Shown here: positions 1 to 8,280 of the stretch, in pieces
How the letters are laid out: the number at the start of each line of letters is the position of its first letter
Position numbering within the stretch: the stretch's first letter is position 1
From: JABDGC01 sp964449835
GTDB lineage: Bacteria > Pseudomonadota > Gammaproteobacteria > DSM-16500
Direction of reading: 5' to 3'
Assembly: GCA_964449835.1 (NCBI GenBank)
Contig: CAYVBZ010000026.1
Location: 1-28,892 of the forward strand
DNA length: 28,892 bases
Program-made: the position numbers and the translations under genes
Notes under the pieces: model-generated
What the model saw: only the letters and a program-made list of their open reading frames with translations
Databases searched by the model: none
What the model was told of the DNA's origin: nothing

Positions 1-1
1 T

Positions 2-160
2 AAGGAAAATCCACAGCAAATGCCTTTAAGCACACCGATCGTTTTATTATTTATTGGCATCGCTTTAATCTTTATTCCAGCGATCTTTAAGTCAGGCGGT
101 GGGACCCTTTTTGGCAGCAGTGGTGAAAAGTCAAAGGTTTCAGGTTTGACCAGTTTTTAA
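2..160 (+). CDS. icmD: IcmD/DotP, C-terminal end (partial, cut by window start)
   Basis: Reading frame 2 is open from the window edge to a TAA at 158-160 and gives the last 52 residues of a small membrane protein. A hydrophobic segment (starting PIVLLFIGIALIFIPAIF) is followed by a Gly/Ser-rich tail ending SGLTSF. In Dot/Icm loci the gene directly upstream of icmJ is icmD (dotP), a small inner-membrane/periplasmic component of the secretion system. The tail agrees with what I remember of IcmD. Icm order and the 21-bp gap to icmJ support the call. The start codon and N-terminus lie outside the window. I rely on synteny and a short match, so the name is likely but not certain. Confidence 0.75.
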   Translation, partial: KENPQQMPLSTPIVLLFIGIALIFIPAIFKSGGGTLFGSSGEKSKVSGLTSF

Positions 161-181
161 TAATGAACAAATCCTACTCCA

Positions 182-739
182 ATGCCTGAACTAAAGCTGG
201 CAGCAAACTTAACAGGGTGGCGATTGTTTATACGCCGCCGCTCTGATAAAGCGTTTGGGCCGCTGGCCAAACGTATTTATGAAAGGGACCAGTATACTTG
301 CCAATATTGCGGTTTTCAGGCGCAAGAATTTCAAGAAATTGTTAATCTCGATGGGAATTATCTTAATAATAAAAGCAATAATATGATTACAGCTTGTTGC
401 TTTTGCACACAGGCTCTTTTTATACAAGCGGCGGGTCTGGATGAAATGGGCGGCGGACAAATTATTTTTCTGCCAGAAATCAATCAAGCGGACTTAAATA
501 GTTTTTGTCATGTGCTTTTTGTAGCAATGGGAAACACAACAGGGTTTCAAGAAGGAGCGCAAACCGTTTACCGCAGTTTTCGTTTTCGTTCCCAGATTAT
601 AGAAAATAAACTAAATAATGCTCCTCCAGCACTAGCTAACAAGTTTTCAACTAATAAAAAAAACACACAAACACCTACCAAAATTGTTGAAGAGCTATTA
701 AAAGCTGGTTTCCCAGCATACTGTAAACTCAAACTCTAT
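182..739 (+). CDS. icmJ: IcmJ/DotN, 3'-truncated by an assembly gap
   Basis: These 186 residues match IcmJ (DotN), a cytoplasmic component of the Dot/Icm coupling complex of about 208 residues. Visible landmarks are the N-terminus MPELKLAANLTGWRLF, a zinc-type cysteine set (CQYC at 40-43 and CCFC at 72-75) and the central stretch QADLNSFCHVLF. The reading frame enters a run of 10 Ns at 740-749 and does not match the frame of the icmJ sequence on the other side. The left side already extends to the PAYCKLKLY region, which corresponds to PSYTKFKVQL on the right side. The two sides therefore overlap in homologous sequence instead of abutting (see findings). The ATG at 182 fits the family N-terminus, though no strong Shine-Dalgarno is visible. 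Codon use looks more AT-rich than in icmB. Confidence 0.85.
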
Positions 740-749
740 NNNNNNNNNN
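740..749. other. Assembly gap (10 Ns)
   Basis: Ten consecutive Ns. The round length suggests a placeholder for a gap of unknown size, not a measured one. The icmJ reading frames on the two sides are out of register across it. Both sides encode versions of the same C-terminal region of IcmJ. Confidence 0.99.
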
Positions 750-935
750 CAAGGATCAAGCAACCCTGCTCTTTTTGGCCGGTTAGTTATTGAGTATCAG
801 GATAGCCATCCAGGCGAGTCCCTCAGTCATCTCCTGCAAGATGTTCGCCTGCTTCCTTCCTATACCAAATTTAAAGTCCAACTAGATGCCTGGGCACAAG
901 CTGCCTTGAAAGAATTAGAAGAGAAGGAAGTGTAA
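750..935 (+). CDS. icmJ: IcmJ/DotN C-terminal fragment, 5'-truncated by the assembly gap
   Basis: Read with codons starting at 753, the sequence right of the gap gives about 60 residues (GSSNPALFGRLVIEY..., PSYTKFKVQLDAW..., ending ALKELEEKEV) and a TAA at 933-935. This is the C-terminal third of IcmJ. It is followed after 31 bp by icmB, as in other Dot/Icm loci. It is not a simple continuation of the left-hand icmJ. Aligned by eye, its first ~45 residues correspond to residues ~144-186 of the left fragment (PAL/PAL, PSY/PAY, KFK/KLK) with otherwise low identity. This side most likely belongs to the same contig as icmB and everything downstream. Confidence 0.8.
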   Translation, partial: QGSSNPALFGRLVIEYQDSHPGESLSHLLQDVRLLPSYTKFKVQLDAWAQAALKELEEKEV

Positions 936-966
936 TATAATTATGAATTAAACACAGGAGTCCCAC

Positions 967-3900
967 ATGCGCAGTTTTATGGACCCAATTTTAGAAGGCG
1001 TCGATTCTCTACTCGCCTGGTTTGGCACGGAGCTCAAGCAAACCGTGGAGTCCTACTGCGATCTTGAAACAGCAGACGATGTTAACACCCTGGTTGCGCG
1101 AGACGGCTCGCTGCTGTCTATCATCCGTATTTACGGCGTCACCAAATTAGTGGGTACGGAAGAATTTGATCGCATCCATGAAGGGCTAACACAGAGTTTA
1201 CAAGCCACCTTAAAAAGGCAGGGGCACGCTCTGCAGGTCTATTTTTCCTATGATCGTGAGTCAGTCCGGCCTGAAATTGATGATGTTCTAGGTCCTGCAC
1301 GCGCCACCGCTAAACGCTTAGACCTGGATTTAGATGATTTATTCAAGGAACGCGTTGAGTATTTGGCACGTTACTGTGCGCGTGAGGAGCTTTACTTTGT
1401 TTTATGGACCCGTCCCTTTGCAATTACGGGAGAACAACTGGGCAGGGCTGTTAAAGATAAAAGCAACTATGTTCGCGAGCATAAAATTCCTTATTTCCAA
1501 AACGGGCAGAATTTAATTGCCGCTATTCCCGATATTCGCGAGGCCCATACTGCTTTTGTGCGTTCTGTCATAAATGATTTAGGCAGCTTAAGTTTGCACT
1601 GCGAACTTTTAGAAGTTCATGAAGCAGTGCGCGCTGTTCGCAACTCCGCCGATCCAGAATTTACAGCAACGGAATGGAGCCCAGTTTTACCCGGCGATAA
1701 AATACCTATACGAGAATTAAGCGTCGGCGCGGGTAATGGCTTATCAGGGATCATGTATCCCCCTTTGGCGCGGCAAATTTTTCCACGTGATGCTTTTTCG
1801 ATTGATCTCAGAACGGTGCGTGCAGGCGACCGTATTTATACCCCTATTTTTATTGAACTTTTTCCACAAGACATTAAACCTTTTATGGCGCTGCTTGCCC
1901 GCACTTTACCAGCGAATATTCCCTGGCGAATTTCTTTTTTAGTTGAAAGCGGCGGCTTGGCCACTTTAGGGTTTAAATCGGCCATGGCTTCTATTTTGTC
2001 CTGGACCGCAGCCCGCAATGCTTTGATCCACGATGCAAACAAACTCTTGCAGGACATTGAAATCAACACCGACGATGCAGTGGTTAAATTGCAGGTTAGC
2101 TTGGCGACCTGGGCGCCGGAAGGGAATACACGTCTTCTCCGCACGCGAGTCGCTGAGCTTGCGAAAGCCGTTGAAGGCTGGGGAACCTGTGAGGTTACCG
2201 AGGTTGCCGGCGATGTTTTTGCAGGTCTTGCTTCGAGCATTTTAGGCTTTACCGTCAATAGCGTTGCAACCCCCTCCGTCGCACCGCTTTCGGACGTGGT
2301 TTATATGCTTCCTTTTACCCGCCCGGCTTCCGCCTGGCGTCATGGCGCGATTCTTTTTCGTTCGCCGGATGGAAAATTATGGCCCTATCAGCCAGGCTCT
2401 TCGCAACAGACCACTTGGATTGATCTCATCTACGCCCGCCCGGGTTCGGGTAAGTCCGTTTTGTCGAACTCGATGAACTTAGCTATTTGTCTTTCAGGCG
2501 GTATTCAACGCTTACCGCGTATTGCCATCGTCGATATTGGCCCTTCCAGCAGCGGCCTCATTTCGCTTTTAAAAGAAGCCATGGCGCCAGAGGACCGGCA
2601 CTTGGTGGCCTATCATCGTCTGCGCATGACGCCGGACTATTGCATCAATCCCTTTGATACCCAATTAGGTTGCCGTTTGCCAACAGCGCAAGAACGTGCG
2701 TTTCTGGTTAATTTTATCACGCTCTTGGCCACTCCTTTGGGCGTGGAGCGCCCCTATGACGGGATCTCCGATATGGCTGGCTTGGTCATTGATGAAATGT
2801 TTAAACAGTTAGGTGAGCAAGGAAAACCCCATCCCTATACGCGCAGCATCGAACCCATGGTGGATGACCTCTTGGATGAAATGGGTTTTGTCTTCGATGA
2901 ACATACAACCTGGTGGGAAGTGACCGATGCCTTGTTCATTGCCGGCTTTCATCATGAGGCGATGCTTGCGCAACGGTTTGCGATGCCCATTCTTGCTGAT
3001 ATTACCTCAGTTTGCCGTTCGCAAATTGTTGAAGATTTGTATGGTCAGGTCAAAGCGCCGACAGGCGAGCCGCTCATTCAGGCCTTTGGACGTATGATGT
3101 CAAGCGCAATTCGAGAATATTCAATTCTCGCGAATGTCACTAAATTTGATATTGGTGACGCCCGGGTGGTTTCCCTGGACTTGGACGAAGTCGCCAAAAG
3201 CGGTGGGGAGGCGGCGGACCGGCAAACTGCGGTCATGTATATGTTGGCGCGTTATGCCTTGGCCAGACATTATTATTTGACGGAAGACAGCATTGGGGAT
3301 TTTCCGGAAGTTTATCGGGAGTATCATCGTCAGCGGATTTCAGAGATTCGAGAAGACGCCAAACGCATTGTTTATGACGAATTCCATCGCACCTCCAAGG
3401 CACGGGCCGTCCGTGATCAGGTGATCTTGGACATGCGCGAAGGACGAAAATGGAATGTGCAAATTTCCTTGATCTCACAATCGTTGGATGACTTTGATCC
3501 CGTGATGATTGAATTTGCCACCTCGATTTTTATTATGGACGCAGGCCCCGAGCAAGCAATCCGCAAGTCGACAGAAATTTTTGGTTTGTCCAATACGGCG
3601 CAAACCGCTTTGCGGACCAGGGTCCATGGTCCACGTGAAGGCGGAGCGACCTTTTTGGCTCAATTTGCCACCAAGTTTGGCATGAACACGCAATTGCTAA
3701 CAAATACGCTGGGGCCTGTTGAATTGTGGTCCTTTAGCACAACAGCCGAAGATTCACGGACCCGAAATAAGTTGTATCAACGCCTGGGGCCGACGGAAGC
3801 GCGGCGTGTTTTATCGAATCTCTTTCCCTCTGGCTCAGTCAAGGCTTTAGTGGAAGCCCGCCTCGCGAGCTTAAAAGAAAAGGAGGGTATCATTGAAGAA

Positions 3901-3990
3901 GGCGCTGACCGCAGTGTAATTGACGAACTTGTCTTTGAAATCCTAGAAGCCTATTCCAAAAATCCAGACGTGAAAAGCCTACCGAAATAA
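967..3990 (+). CDS. icmB: IcmB/DotO, VirB4-like ATPase of the Dot/Icm type IVB secretion system
   Basis: This 1007-residue protein has the length of IcmB/DotO (about 1009 in Legionella), the cytoplasmic VirB4-family ATPase that energises the Dot/Icm apparatus. The N-terminus (LAWFGTELKQTVESYCDLETADD) is typical of the family. The P-loop is ARPGSGKS with Lys496/Ser497. The first Gly of the classic GxxxxGK[ST] is Ala490. A Walker B-like RIVYDEF with Asp804/Glu805 follows. The ATG at 967 has AGGAG six bases upstream (956-960), which decides the start. It follows icmJ by 31 bp in the order known from other Dot/Icm loci. It converges with icmF, the stop codons being separated by 6 bp. No terminator is visible between them. 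Confidence 0.95.
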   Translation: MRSFMDPILEGVDSLLAWFGTELKQTVESYCDLETADDVNTLVARDGSLLSIIRIYGVTKLVGTEEFDRIHEGLTQSLQATLKRQGHALQVYFSYDRESVRPEIDDVLGPARATAKRLDLDLDDLFKERVEYLARYCAREELYFVLWTRPFAITGEQLGRAVKDKSNYVREHKIPYFQNGQNLIAAIPDIREAHTAFVRSVINDLGSLSLHCELLEVHEAVRAVRNSADPEFTATEWSPVLPGDKIPIRELSVGAGNGLSGIMYPPLARQIFPRDAFSIDLRTVRAGDRIYTPIFIELFPQDIKPFMALLARTLPANIPWRISFLVESGGLATLGFKSAMASILSWTAARNALIHDANKLLQDIEINTDDAVVKLQVSLATWAPEGNTRLLRTRVAELAKAVEGWGTCEVTEVAGDVFAGLASSILGFTVNSVATPSVAPLSDVVYMLPFTRPASAWRHGAILFRSPDGKLWPYQPGSSQQTTWIDLIYARPGSGKSVLSNSMNLAICLSGGIQRLPRIAIVDIGPSSSGLISLLKEAMAPEDRHLVAYHRLRMTPDYCINPFDTQLGCRLPTAQERAFLVNFITLLATPLGVERPYDGISDMAGLVIDEMFKQLGEQGKPHPYTRSIEPMVDDLLDEMGFVFDEHTTWWEVTDALFIAGFHHEAMLAQRFAMPILADITSVCRSQIVEDLYGQVKAPTGEPLIQAFGRMMSSAIREYSILANVTKFDIGDARVVSLDLDEVAKSGGEAADRQTAVMYMLARYALARHYYLTEDSIGDFPEVYREYHRQRISEIREDAKRIVYDEFHRTSKARAVRDQVILDMREGRKWNVQISLISQSLDDFDPVMIEFATSIFIMDAGPEQAIRKSTEIFGLSNTAQTALRTRVHGPREGGATFLAQFATKFGMNTQLLTNTLGPVELWSFSTTAEDSRTRNKLYQRLGPTEARRVLSNLFPSGSVKALVEARLASLKEKEGIIEEGADRSVIDELVFEILEAYSKNPDVKSLPK

Positions 3991-3996
3991 CCGTCA

Positions 3997-6843
3997 TTAA
4001 CCCTTTGTCAAAGCCGTAGGCCCTGGCAAAACAGCCGGTGCAGCTAAGTCAGCCCAACTTTGCTTCAGCAAGGGTTCAAGGTGGGCCGCTTGGATGCTTG
4101 TATTGGAAGCCAAACTTGCTTTTACCTTAGATGCCAAAAATTCCTGAGAGGCAGAGACCAAGATTTGTAGCCAGTCCTTAATAGGCTCAGGATACTTGTC
4201 CGCGGCCACACGAATGCGTTCAACCAGATTGGCGGAAGAAGTCGCGTTGCTGTCTTTCTGTTGTAAGAGTTCATGCATTTCGCGCAAGGCAGTAAAGATC
4301 TCATAGAGAGAGTCTTTCTGTTGCGTTTGGGTTTGATTAAAAAGAGCGTTCAAGGCCTGCAGCTTAAAACTCCGGGCCAGAAGGGGTTCAAGGTCTGTAT
4401 TGGCATGAATAGTTTGTAGGAGCTGCAGTAAAGGAGAGTGGACGCTGATCAAATTCAGGATCATCACGTCCGTTTCCGTGAGGTCCTTGGGCGTATTGAT
4501 CGAAATATTGTCCAGTAAGCTTTCCCAGACATCAATATAGTTGTTGAGATAGACCTTCTCTAGATCTTGCTTGAGTAGCGCAATGCTGTCTGCATTGGAG
4601 ATCAGCGCATTGTTAGGATAGAGTTTTTTGCCTAAGACCTCATTGCCATTAATGGTCTCTTCCGCCGCCTGCGCGAGTTCTTGGCTGAGTACTGCCGAAA
4701 AAACACCGGCGGTAAAAAGTTGAGGGATCTGAGTGAGGGTGCCTTTGCTGATTAAGGCCGGCGGCGTTCCGATATTGGTGCCGAAATTTAATTCGCTTTC
4801 TTTGCTATTGGTATTCATGTTTTTAACAAGAATATAAGCCAAATCCGTGCTCGGGAGACTGTTTAGGATTTTTCGAGTTTGTTTGATCAGCCGGCCATTC
4901 AGCAGGTTTGATTGTTTTATCTGTAAAGCATTTTGTAGATGCTGCAGAAAAGGAGTTTGCGTGAGTTCTTTGCTTAAAGATTTTTTATTAAAAGAAGGTG
5001 AAATTTGCTCCAAGGTGTTAATAATAAAACGGGTCTCAGCGAGACTAGCCCCTGGCTTCGAATGGCGAGCGTCATTCTCTGGGTGGCGAAGCAGAAGATA
5101 AGCCTTTAGGGCGACGTATAATTGATCTGGATTTTTGGCGCCGGCAGTTTCTAAATATTTTTCAAACTCATTGCGGATTTGCGGCAGGACAATGGCTTGC
5201 AAAGCCTTATGGTAAACGTCAACGGCGGTTTTTTGAGACTGAGAGGAATAGGGCGTCTCTATTTTTTCAAGACGCGAAAGACCTGTTTTTGTGCCAGTGG
5301 CGGCTTGCAAAATGTTGAGCAGGGGAATGGCAGAAGTCAGTGCTTCAATCGAGGAATCCTGCGAATTATTCTGCTGCAGGAAAAGCTGATATTGCATTAA
5401 ATGGCGTTGAACGGAGGAAATTTGCGAAAGCCCGCGTTGAAAGTCTTTTCCGAGGCCAAAAGTGCCGACTAGAAGCGCTAAAAAACCCAAACTATAAGTC
5501 AATTGCGGGGCCCAGGATTTTTTGGGACGGGACCTGTGCGCAAGGTGGTGAGAGGTATGCGGCAATAAATAGGAAATGACATGCTTCACAAAGTAAGCCC
5601 GCGGAACGAAAAGCGTGGAAGGCGGAATTTCCAGGGCGGAAGGCAGATCGTAGTGAAAAAGGGCCTTCGACTGGGCCGCCGTGTTTTCTTGGGTGGCGCT
5701 GATTAGATAAATACCCTCAATTTCCAGGCTGGGATTGGCTGCCGACAACATTTTAATCAAATGGCCTAAACTTTCTTTAATAAACTCAAGTTGCAGCGGA
5801 AAGTCTTTTATCAAGGGGCGGAGCTCAGGATTGCGTTCTTGATGGAGCCGCCAAATGAGCTGTTTGTTGAGACGTTTTAACAAAGCATTAAAACGGTCCG
5901 TGAACAATTCCAATAACTTCTCATGTTCTTTTCGCCCCGATAAAGGGATGCCCCAGGGCTGCATGAGCTCATCGCTGCCGATGTCATTAAAGAACTCAGA
6001 AAAGCCAGGCAAAAGGTCACATTTGGTGACAATGAAATAAACAGGCACTTTGCCAAATCTGGCCCAACATTCGAGAAGACGCTGCTTGAGGTCTTGGAAC
6101 CATTGCGTTTGTTGTTGCCGCGGGAGTTTGATGAGTTCTGGTAGTTGCAGGGTCAAGACCAGGGCGCCCAGGTTGTTTTTTTGCCGGTATTTGATCAGCA
6201 GATTAAGAAAACTTTGCCATAGCGTGAGATAAGCATGGGGTTTCGCTTGAGCGGCTGTCGTCGTGCTTTCTTTCCCTGCATGAAGCGCCTCTGTGAGCGA
6301 GTCATTCGCGGGCGAAAAAGCGTAACAGCCCGGTACGTCGATGAGAACCAGATCACGCGTGACCCACCAATCACAGATGGAGGAAGTGAGCGATGATTTT
6401 TCTTGTCCTTCCGATTTTTTTTGTTTGGAAAGAATGAAATTGACCTTGGATTGATTTAAGAGAGTTGTTTTGCCAGAGCCGGGAGGGCCTATGAGCAGGT
6501 ACCACGGCAAGGTATTTAAGGGTGTGGAAAAGCCATTCTTATCAATCATGGTCTTTTTTAAAAAACGAACTGCACCAACAAAGCGTCCCCGCAGCGCGTG
6601 CAGCAACTGCGCGAGGTTTTGGTCATTGCGGATAGGCGGTTTCAGTGCGTCCCAAAGAAAATATTTGGTTGCCCAGGCCAAAAATAAAGCCACAATCAAG
6701 GCCAGACGTTTTTGTGGCTCTTGTAAGGGAAAATGATGGGCAATTAGCAGGTGTGGGCCGAAGCGCCAAATTAAAAGCGCAAGCACCGCCACAGGCAACA
6801 AGAGTAAATATTTAAACAATCCGCGTAGATTAATGTGTTTCAT
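3997..6843 (-). CDS. icmF: IcmF, inner-membrane protein of the Dot/Icm system (TssM/IcmF family)
   Basis: A 948-residue inner-membrane protein of the IcmF/TssM family, close to the ~973 residues of Legionella IcmF. In Dot/Icm systems IcmF acts with IcmH/DotU to stabilise and polarly localise the core complex. Three membrane segments are visible at about 12-28, 47-64 and 449-465. Between them lies a P-loop NTPase-like domain with GPPGSGKTT at 119-127, a Walker B-like LVLIDVPG at 165-172 and TKCDLLPG at 273-280. The remainder is a large periplasmic domain. The start overlaps the end of icmH by 14 bp, indicating translational coupling. The relatives in type VI secretion are similar, but no other tss gene is here and icm genes surround it, so the Dot/Icm role is preferred. 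Confidence 0.92.
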   Translation of the reverse strand: MKHINLRGLFKYLLLLPVAVLALLIWRFGPHLLIAHHFPLQEPQKRLALIVALFLAWATKYFLWDALKPPIRNDQNLAQLLHALRGRFVGAVRFLKKTMIDKNGFSTPLNTLPWYLLIGPPGSGKTTLLNQSKVNFILSKQKKSEGQEKSSLTSSICDWWVTRDLVLIDVPGCYAFSPANDSLTEALHAGKESTTTAAQAKPHAYLTLWQSFLNLLIKYRQKNNLGALVLTLQLPELIKLPRQQQTQWFQDLKQRLLECWARFGKVPVYFIVTKCDLLPGFSEFFNDIGSDELMQPWGIPLSGRKEHEKLLELFTDRFNALLKRLNKQLIWRLHQERNPELRPLIKDFPLQLEFIKESLGHLIKMLSAANPSLEIEGIYLISATQENTAAQSKALFHYDLPSALEIPPSTLFVPRAYFVKHVISYLLPHTSHHLAHRSRPKKSWAPQLTYSLGFLALLVGTFGLGKDFQRGLSQISSVQRHLMQYQLFLQQNNSQDSSIEALTSAIPLLNILQAATGTKTGLSRLEKIETPYSSQSQKTAVDVYHKALQAIVLPQIRNEFEKYLETAGAKNPDQLYVALKAYLLLRHPENDARHSKPGASLAETRFIINTLEQISPSFNKKSLSKELTQTPFLQHLQNALQIKQSNLLNGRLIKQTRKILNSLPSTDLAYILVKNMNTNSKESELNFGTNIGTPPALISKGTLTQIPQLFTAGVFSAVLSQELAQAAEETINGNEVLGKKLYPNNALISNADSIALLKQDLEKVYLNNYIDVWESLLDNISINTPKDLTETDVMILNLISVHSPLLQLLQTIHANTDLEPLLARSFKLQALNALFNQTQTQQKDSLYEIFTALREMHELLQQKDSNATSSANLVERIRVAADKYPEPIKDWLQILVSASQEFLASKVKASLASNTSIQAAHLEPLLKQSWADLAAPAVLPGPTALTKG

Positions 6844-7708
6844 AGAAAGAGGCTTTTCCGATTTGTTTTAAATCCTGGTCGATTTGCGTGATCATGGCGC
6901 CTAAGGAATAACCTAGTCCTGACATGATCAGTAAAACGAAGCAGCTAGTGAAAAGCAGCGTCCACCCCAAGGAGGCAGGTTTTTTGGTTTTTTGTCGGAC
7001 GGGAAGGGGCCTTAGTAAGTAGGGAGAAAGATTTTTAGGGAAGTCACCGCGGTAGGCACGAATTTGTTGATAAAGTCCCTGAATGACTTTTTCGAATTGA
7101 TAGTTGTTGTATTGATCTGCTTGATATTGCTCTTTACTGCGGTTGCCGCTGCGATAGGGCCCTTCAAAACCCAAGCTTAAGCAAACATACATCAATTCCA
7201 GAATATCGATATAAAGAGCAGGCTCTTTAATCACTCGCTCAAGGATCACAAAAAAACGGTCTGGATTGACGGTGTCGGGGTGAAAGGCGGTGAGTAAACT
7301 ATACTGGTCCCAGTGGCCTTCCGCGCCCCAACTCGTATTTTTGATGATGTCATCTAGCGTCGCGCAGAGAGCATAGCGGCTGACTAAGATATGCTCCGAG
7401 CTGTAGCCCTGCGCTTTTGCCACAGCTTGAAAGGATTGAATTTCATGCATGAGCTCTTGATGGAGTTTGCTTAAATGACGGTAGCTTTTAAGTTTTTTTA
7501 ATTGCCCGCAAATAGAAAAAAGGTGGCCGGCCGCGTCAGAAATGGGATTGAGCCCAGCTTTGGGTTGGTGAAGAATGACCCGCTGGGTGGCAAGCGCTGC
7601 GCTAAAAGACGATTTTGCCGAGGGCGGTTTTGCAGAAGCTGGAGAAGCTTGTTGCGCTGAACGATCAGAGGTGTTCTGATTAATCACGTGTTCGTCGGTT
7701 GTGATCAT
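6830..7708 (-). CDS. icmH: IcmH/DotU, Dot/Icm membrane partner of IcmF
   Basis: A 292-residue protein of the DotU/TssL family. The conserved core runs from RYALCATLDDII (111-122) through HWDQYSLL and AFHPDT to ELMYVCLSLGFEGPYR (171-186). A single C-terminal membrane segment lies at about 247-270. The N-terminal ~45 residues are Ser/Ala/Gln-rich and look unstructured. There is no C-terminal OmpA-like peptidoglycan-binding domain, as expected for DotU compared with some TssL proteins. The Legionella protein is about 261 residues, so this one has an extended N-terminus. The gene is first of a two-gene operon with icmF (14-bp overlap). A purine-rich AAGGGATGAG precedes the ATG. Confidence 0.92.
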   Translation of the reverse strand: MITTDEHVINQNTSDRSAQQASPASAKPPSAKSSFSAALATQRVILHQPKAGLNPISDAAGHLFSICGQLKKLKSYRHLSKLHQELMHEIQSFQAVAKAQGYSSEHILVSRYALCATLDDIIKNTSWGAEGHWDQYSLLTAFHPDTVNPDRFFVILERVIKEPALYIDILELMYVCLSLGFEGPYRSGNRSKEQYQADQYNNYQFEKVIQGLYQQIRAYRGDFPKNLSPYLLRPLPVRQKTKKPASLGWTLLFTSCFVLLIMSGLGYSLGAMITQIDQDLKQIGKASFYETH

Positions 7709-7734
7709 TATCTCATCCCTTTCGTATTAGGAAC

Positions 7735-7740
7735 ATTATA
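7735..7740 (-). promoter_or_regulatory. Putative -10 box for icmH-icmF
   Basis: On the minus strand a perfect TATAAT lies 27 nt upstream of the icmH ATG and downstream of the fis terminator. This is where an independent promoter for icmH-icmF would be needed. I found no good -35 at 16-18 bp spacing, so the assignment is tentative. Confidence 0.45.
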
Positions 7741-7770
7741 CAGAAATGTGGGCTTTTGGAGGAGAAATAA

Positions 7771-7799
7771 AAAAAATCCCGCCAGAGGCGGGATTTTTT
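7771..7799 (-). terminator. Rho-independent terminator after fis
   Basis: A perfect 13-bp inverted repeat (AAAAAATCCCGCC / GGCGGGATTTTTT) with a 3-nt AGA loop has a GC-rich core followed by a T run on either strand. It lies 23 bp beyond the fis stop and before icmH, so it separates the accBC-fis transcript from icmHF. Confidence 0.92.
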
Positions 7800-7822
7800 G
7801 AAAAACAAAAAGGAAGTGTGGA

Positions 7823-8119
7823 CTAGTCCAGCATCCCGTAAGTTTTTAGCTTTTTACGCAGAGTACCACGGCTTAAGCCTAAAACAATGGCAGCGCGTGA
7901 TTGATTGTTGTTGGTGAACTCCATGACCGCTCGCATCAGGGGTTCTTCCACTTCAGCTAATACGAGGTCATATAAGTTCTTGGGGACCTCACCTTTTAGC
8001 TGCAGGAAATAATTTTCAATTGCCTGACGAACGCTTTCATGCAGCGGCTGATTTTTATGCGCAATCATGAATGGTGATTTCGGCGCGATTTCTTGTTTAC
8101 TTAGAATGTCAGTGCTCAT
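7823..8119 (-). CDS. fis: Fis, nucleoid-associated DNA-binding regulator
   Basis: A 98-residue protein of standard Fis length. The C-terminal helix-turn-helix (NNQSRAAIVLGLSRGTLRKK, about residues 71-90) is the Fis signature. The N-terminal half includes the beta-hairpin/helix A region typical of the dimer. Fis is a growth-phase-responsive DNA-bending protein that regulates rRNA, tRNA and, in Legionella and Coxiella relatives, virulence-associated genes. Here it follows accC by 161 bp and has its own putative promoter. It lacks the dusB neighbour found in many gammaproteobacteria. The ATG is preceded by GAGAG, a modest ribosome-binding site. Confidence 0.93.
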   Translation of the reverse strand: MSTDILSKQEIAPKSPFMIAHKNQPLHESVRQAIENYFLQLKGEVPKNLYDLVLAEVEEPLMRAVMEFTNNNQSRAAIVLGLSRGTLRKKLKTYGMLD

Positions 8120-8151
8120 AGTTTTCTCTCATTTAAAAACAACCTGCGCTA

Positions 8152-8157
8152 ATTATA
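8152..8157 (-). promoter_or_regulatory. Putative -10 box for fis
   Basis: On the minus strand GGTATATAATTAG contains TATAAT about 33 nt upstream of the fis ATG. The only -35 candidate is TTGCTC (8181-8176) at 18-bp spacing, which is weak. The region is AT-rich, as is common in front of fis. Confidence 0.45.
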
Positions 8158-8220
8158 TACCATTGTTCTTTGTTAGAGCAATAGCTAAAAGTTAGTTTAT
8201 TTTGTTATAAAAAATTGCCC

Positions 8221-8243
8221 CAAAAAAACGGCAGAAAGTCCGT
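8221..8243 (-). terminator. Weak terminator-like hairpin after accC
   Basis: On the minus strand, ACGG-(8 nt)-CCGT is followed directly by seven Ts, 38 bp past the accC stop. The stem is only four base pairs, so termination may be partial, and fis may be read through from accBC. Confidence 0.35.
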
Positions 8244-8280
8244 AAGTTGTTCAATTGATGGAGATATCTGGTGAGAATTT

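Noticed and set aside
182..793. A single 203-residue protein running through the N run
   Set aside because: The frame after the Ns (ending KQPCSFWPVSY) is not the icmJ frame; the real icmJ C-terminus is in the frame starting at 753.
3997..7708. icmF and icmH as part of a type VI secretion system (tssM/tssL)
   Set aside because: No other tss genes are present, the TssL-like protein lacks an OmpA domain, and icmJ/icmB/icmW surround them, so the Dot/Icm assignment is better.
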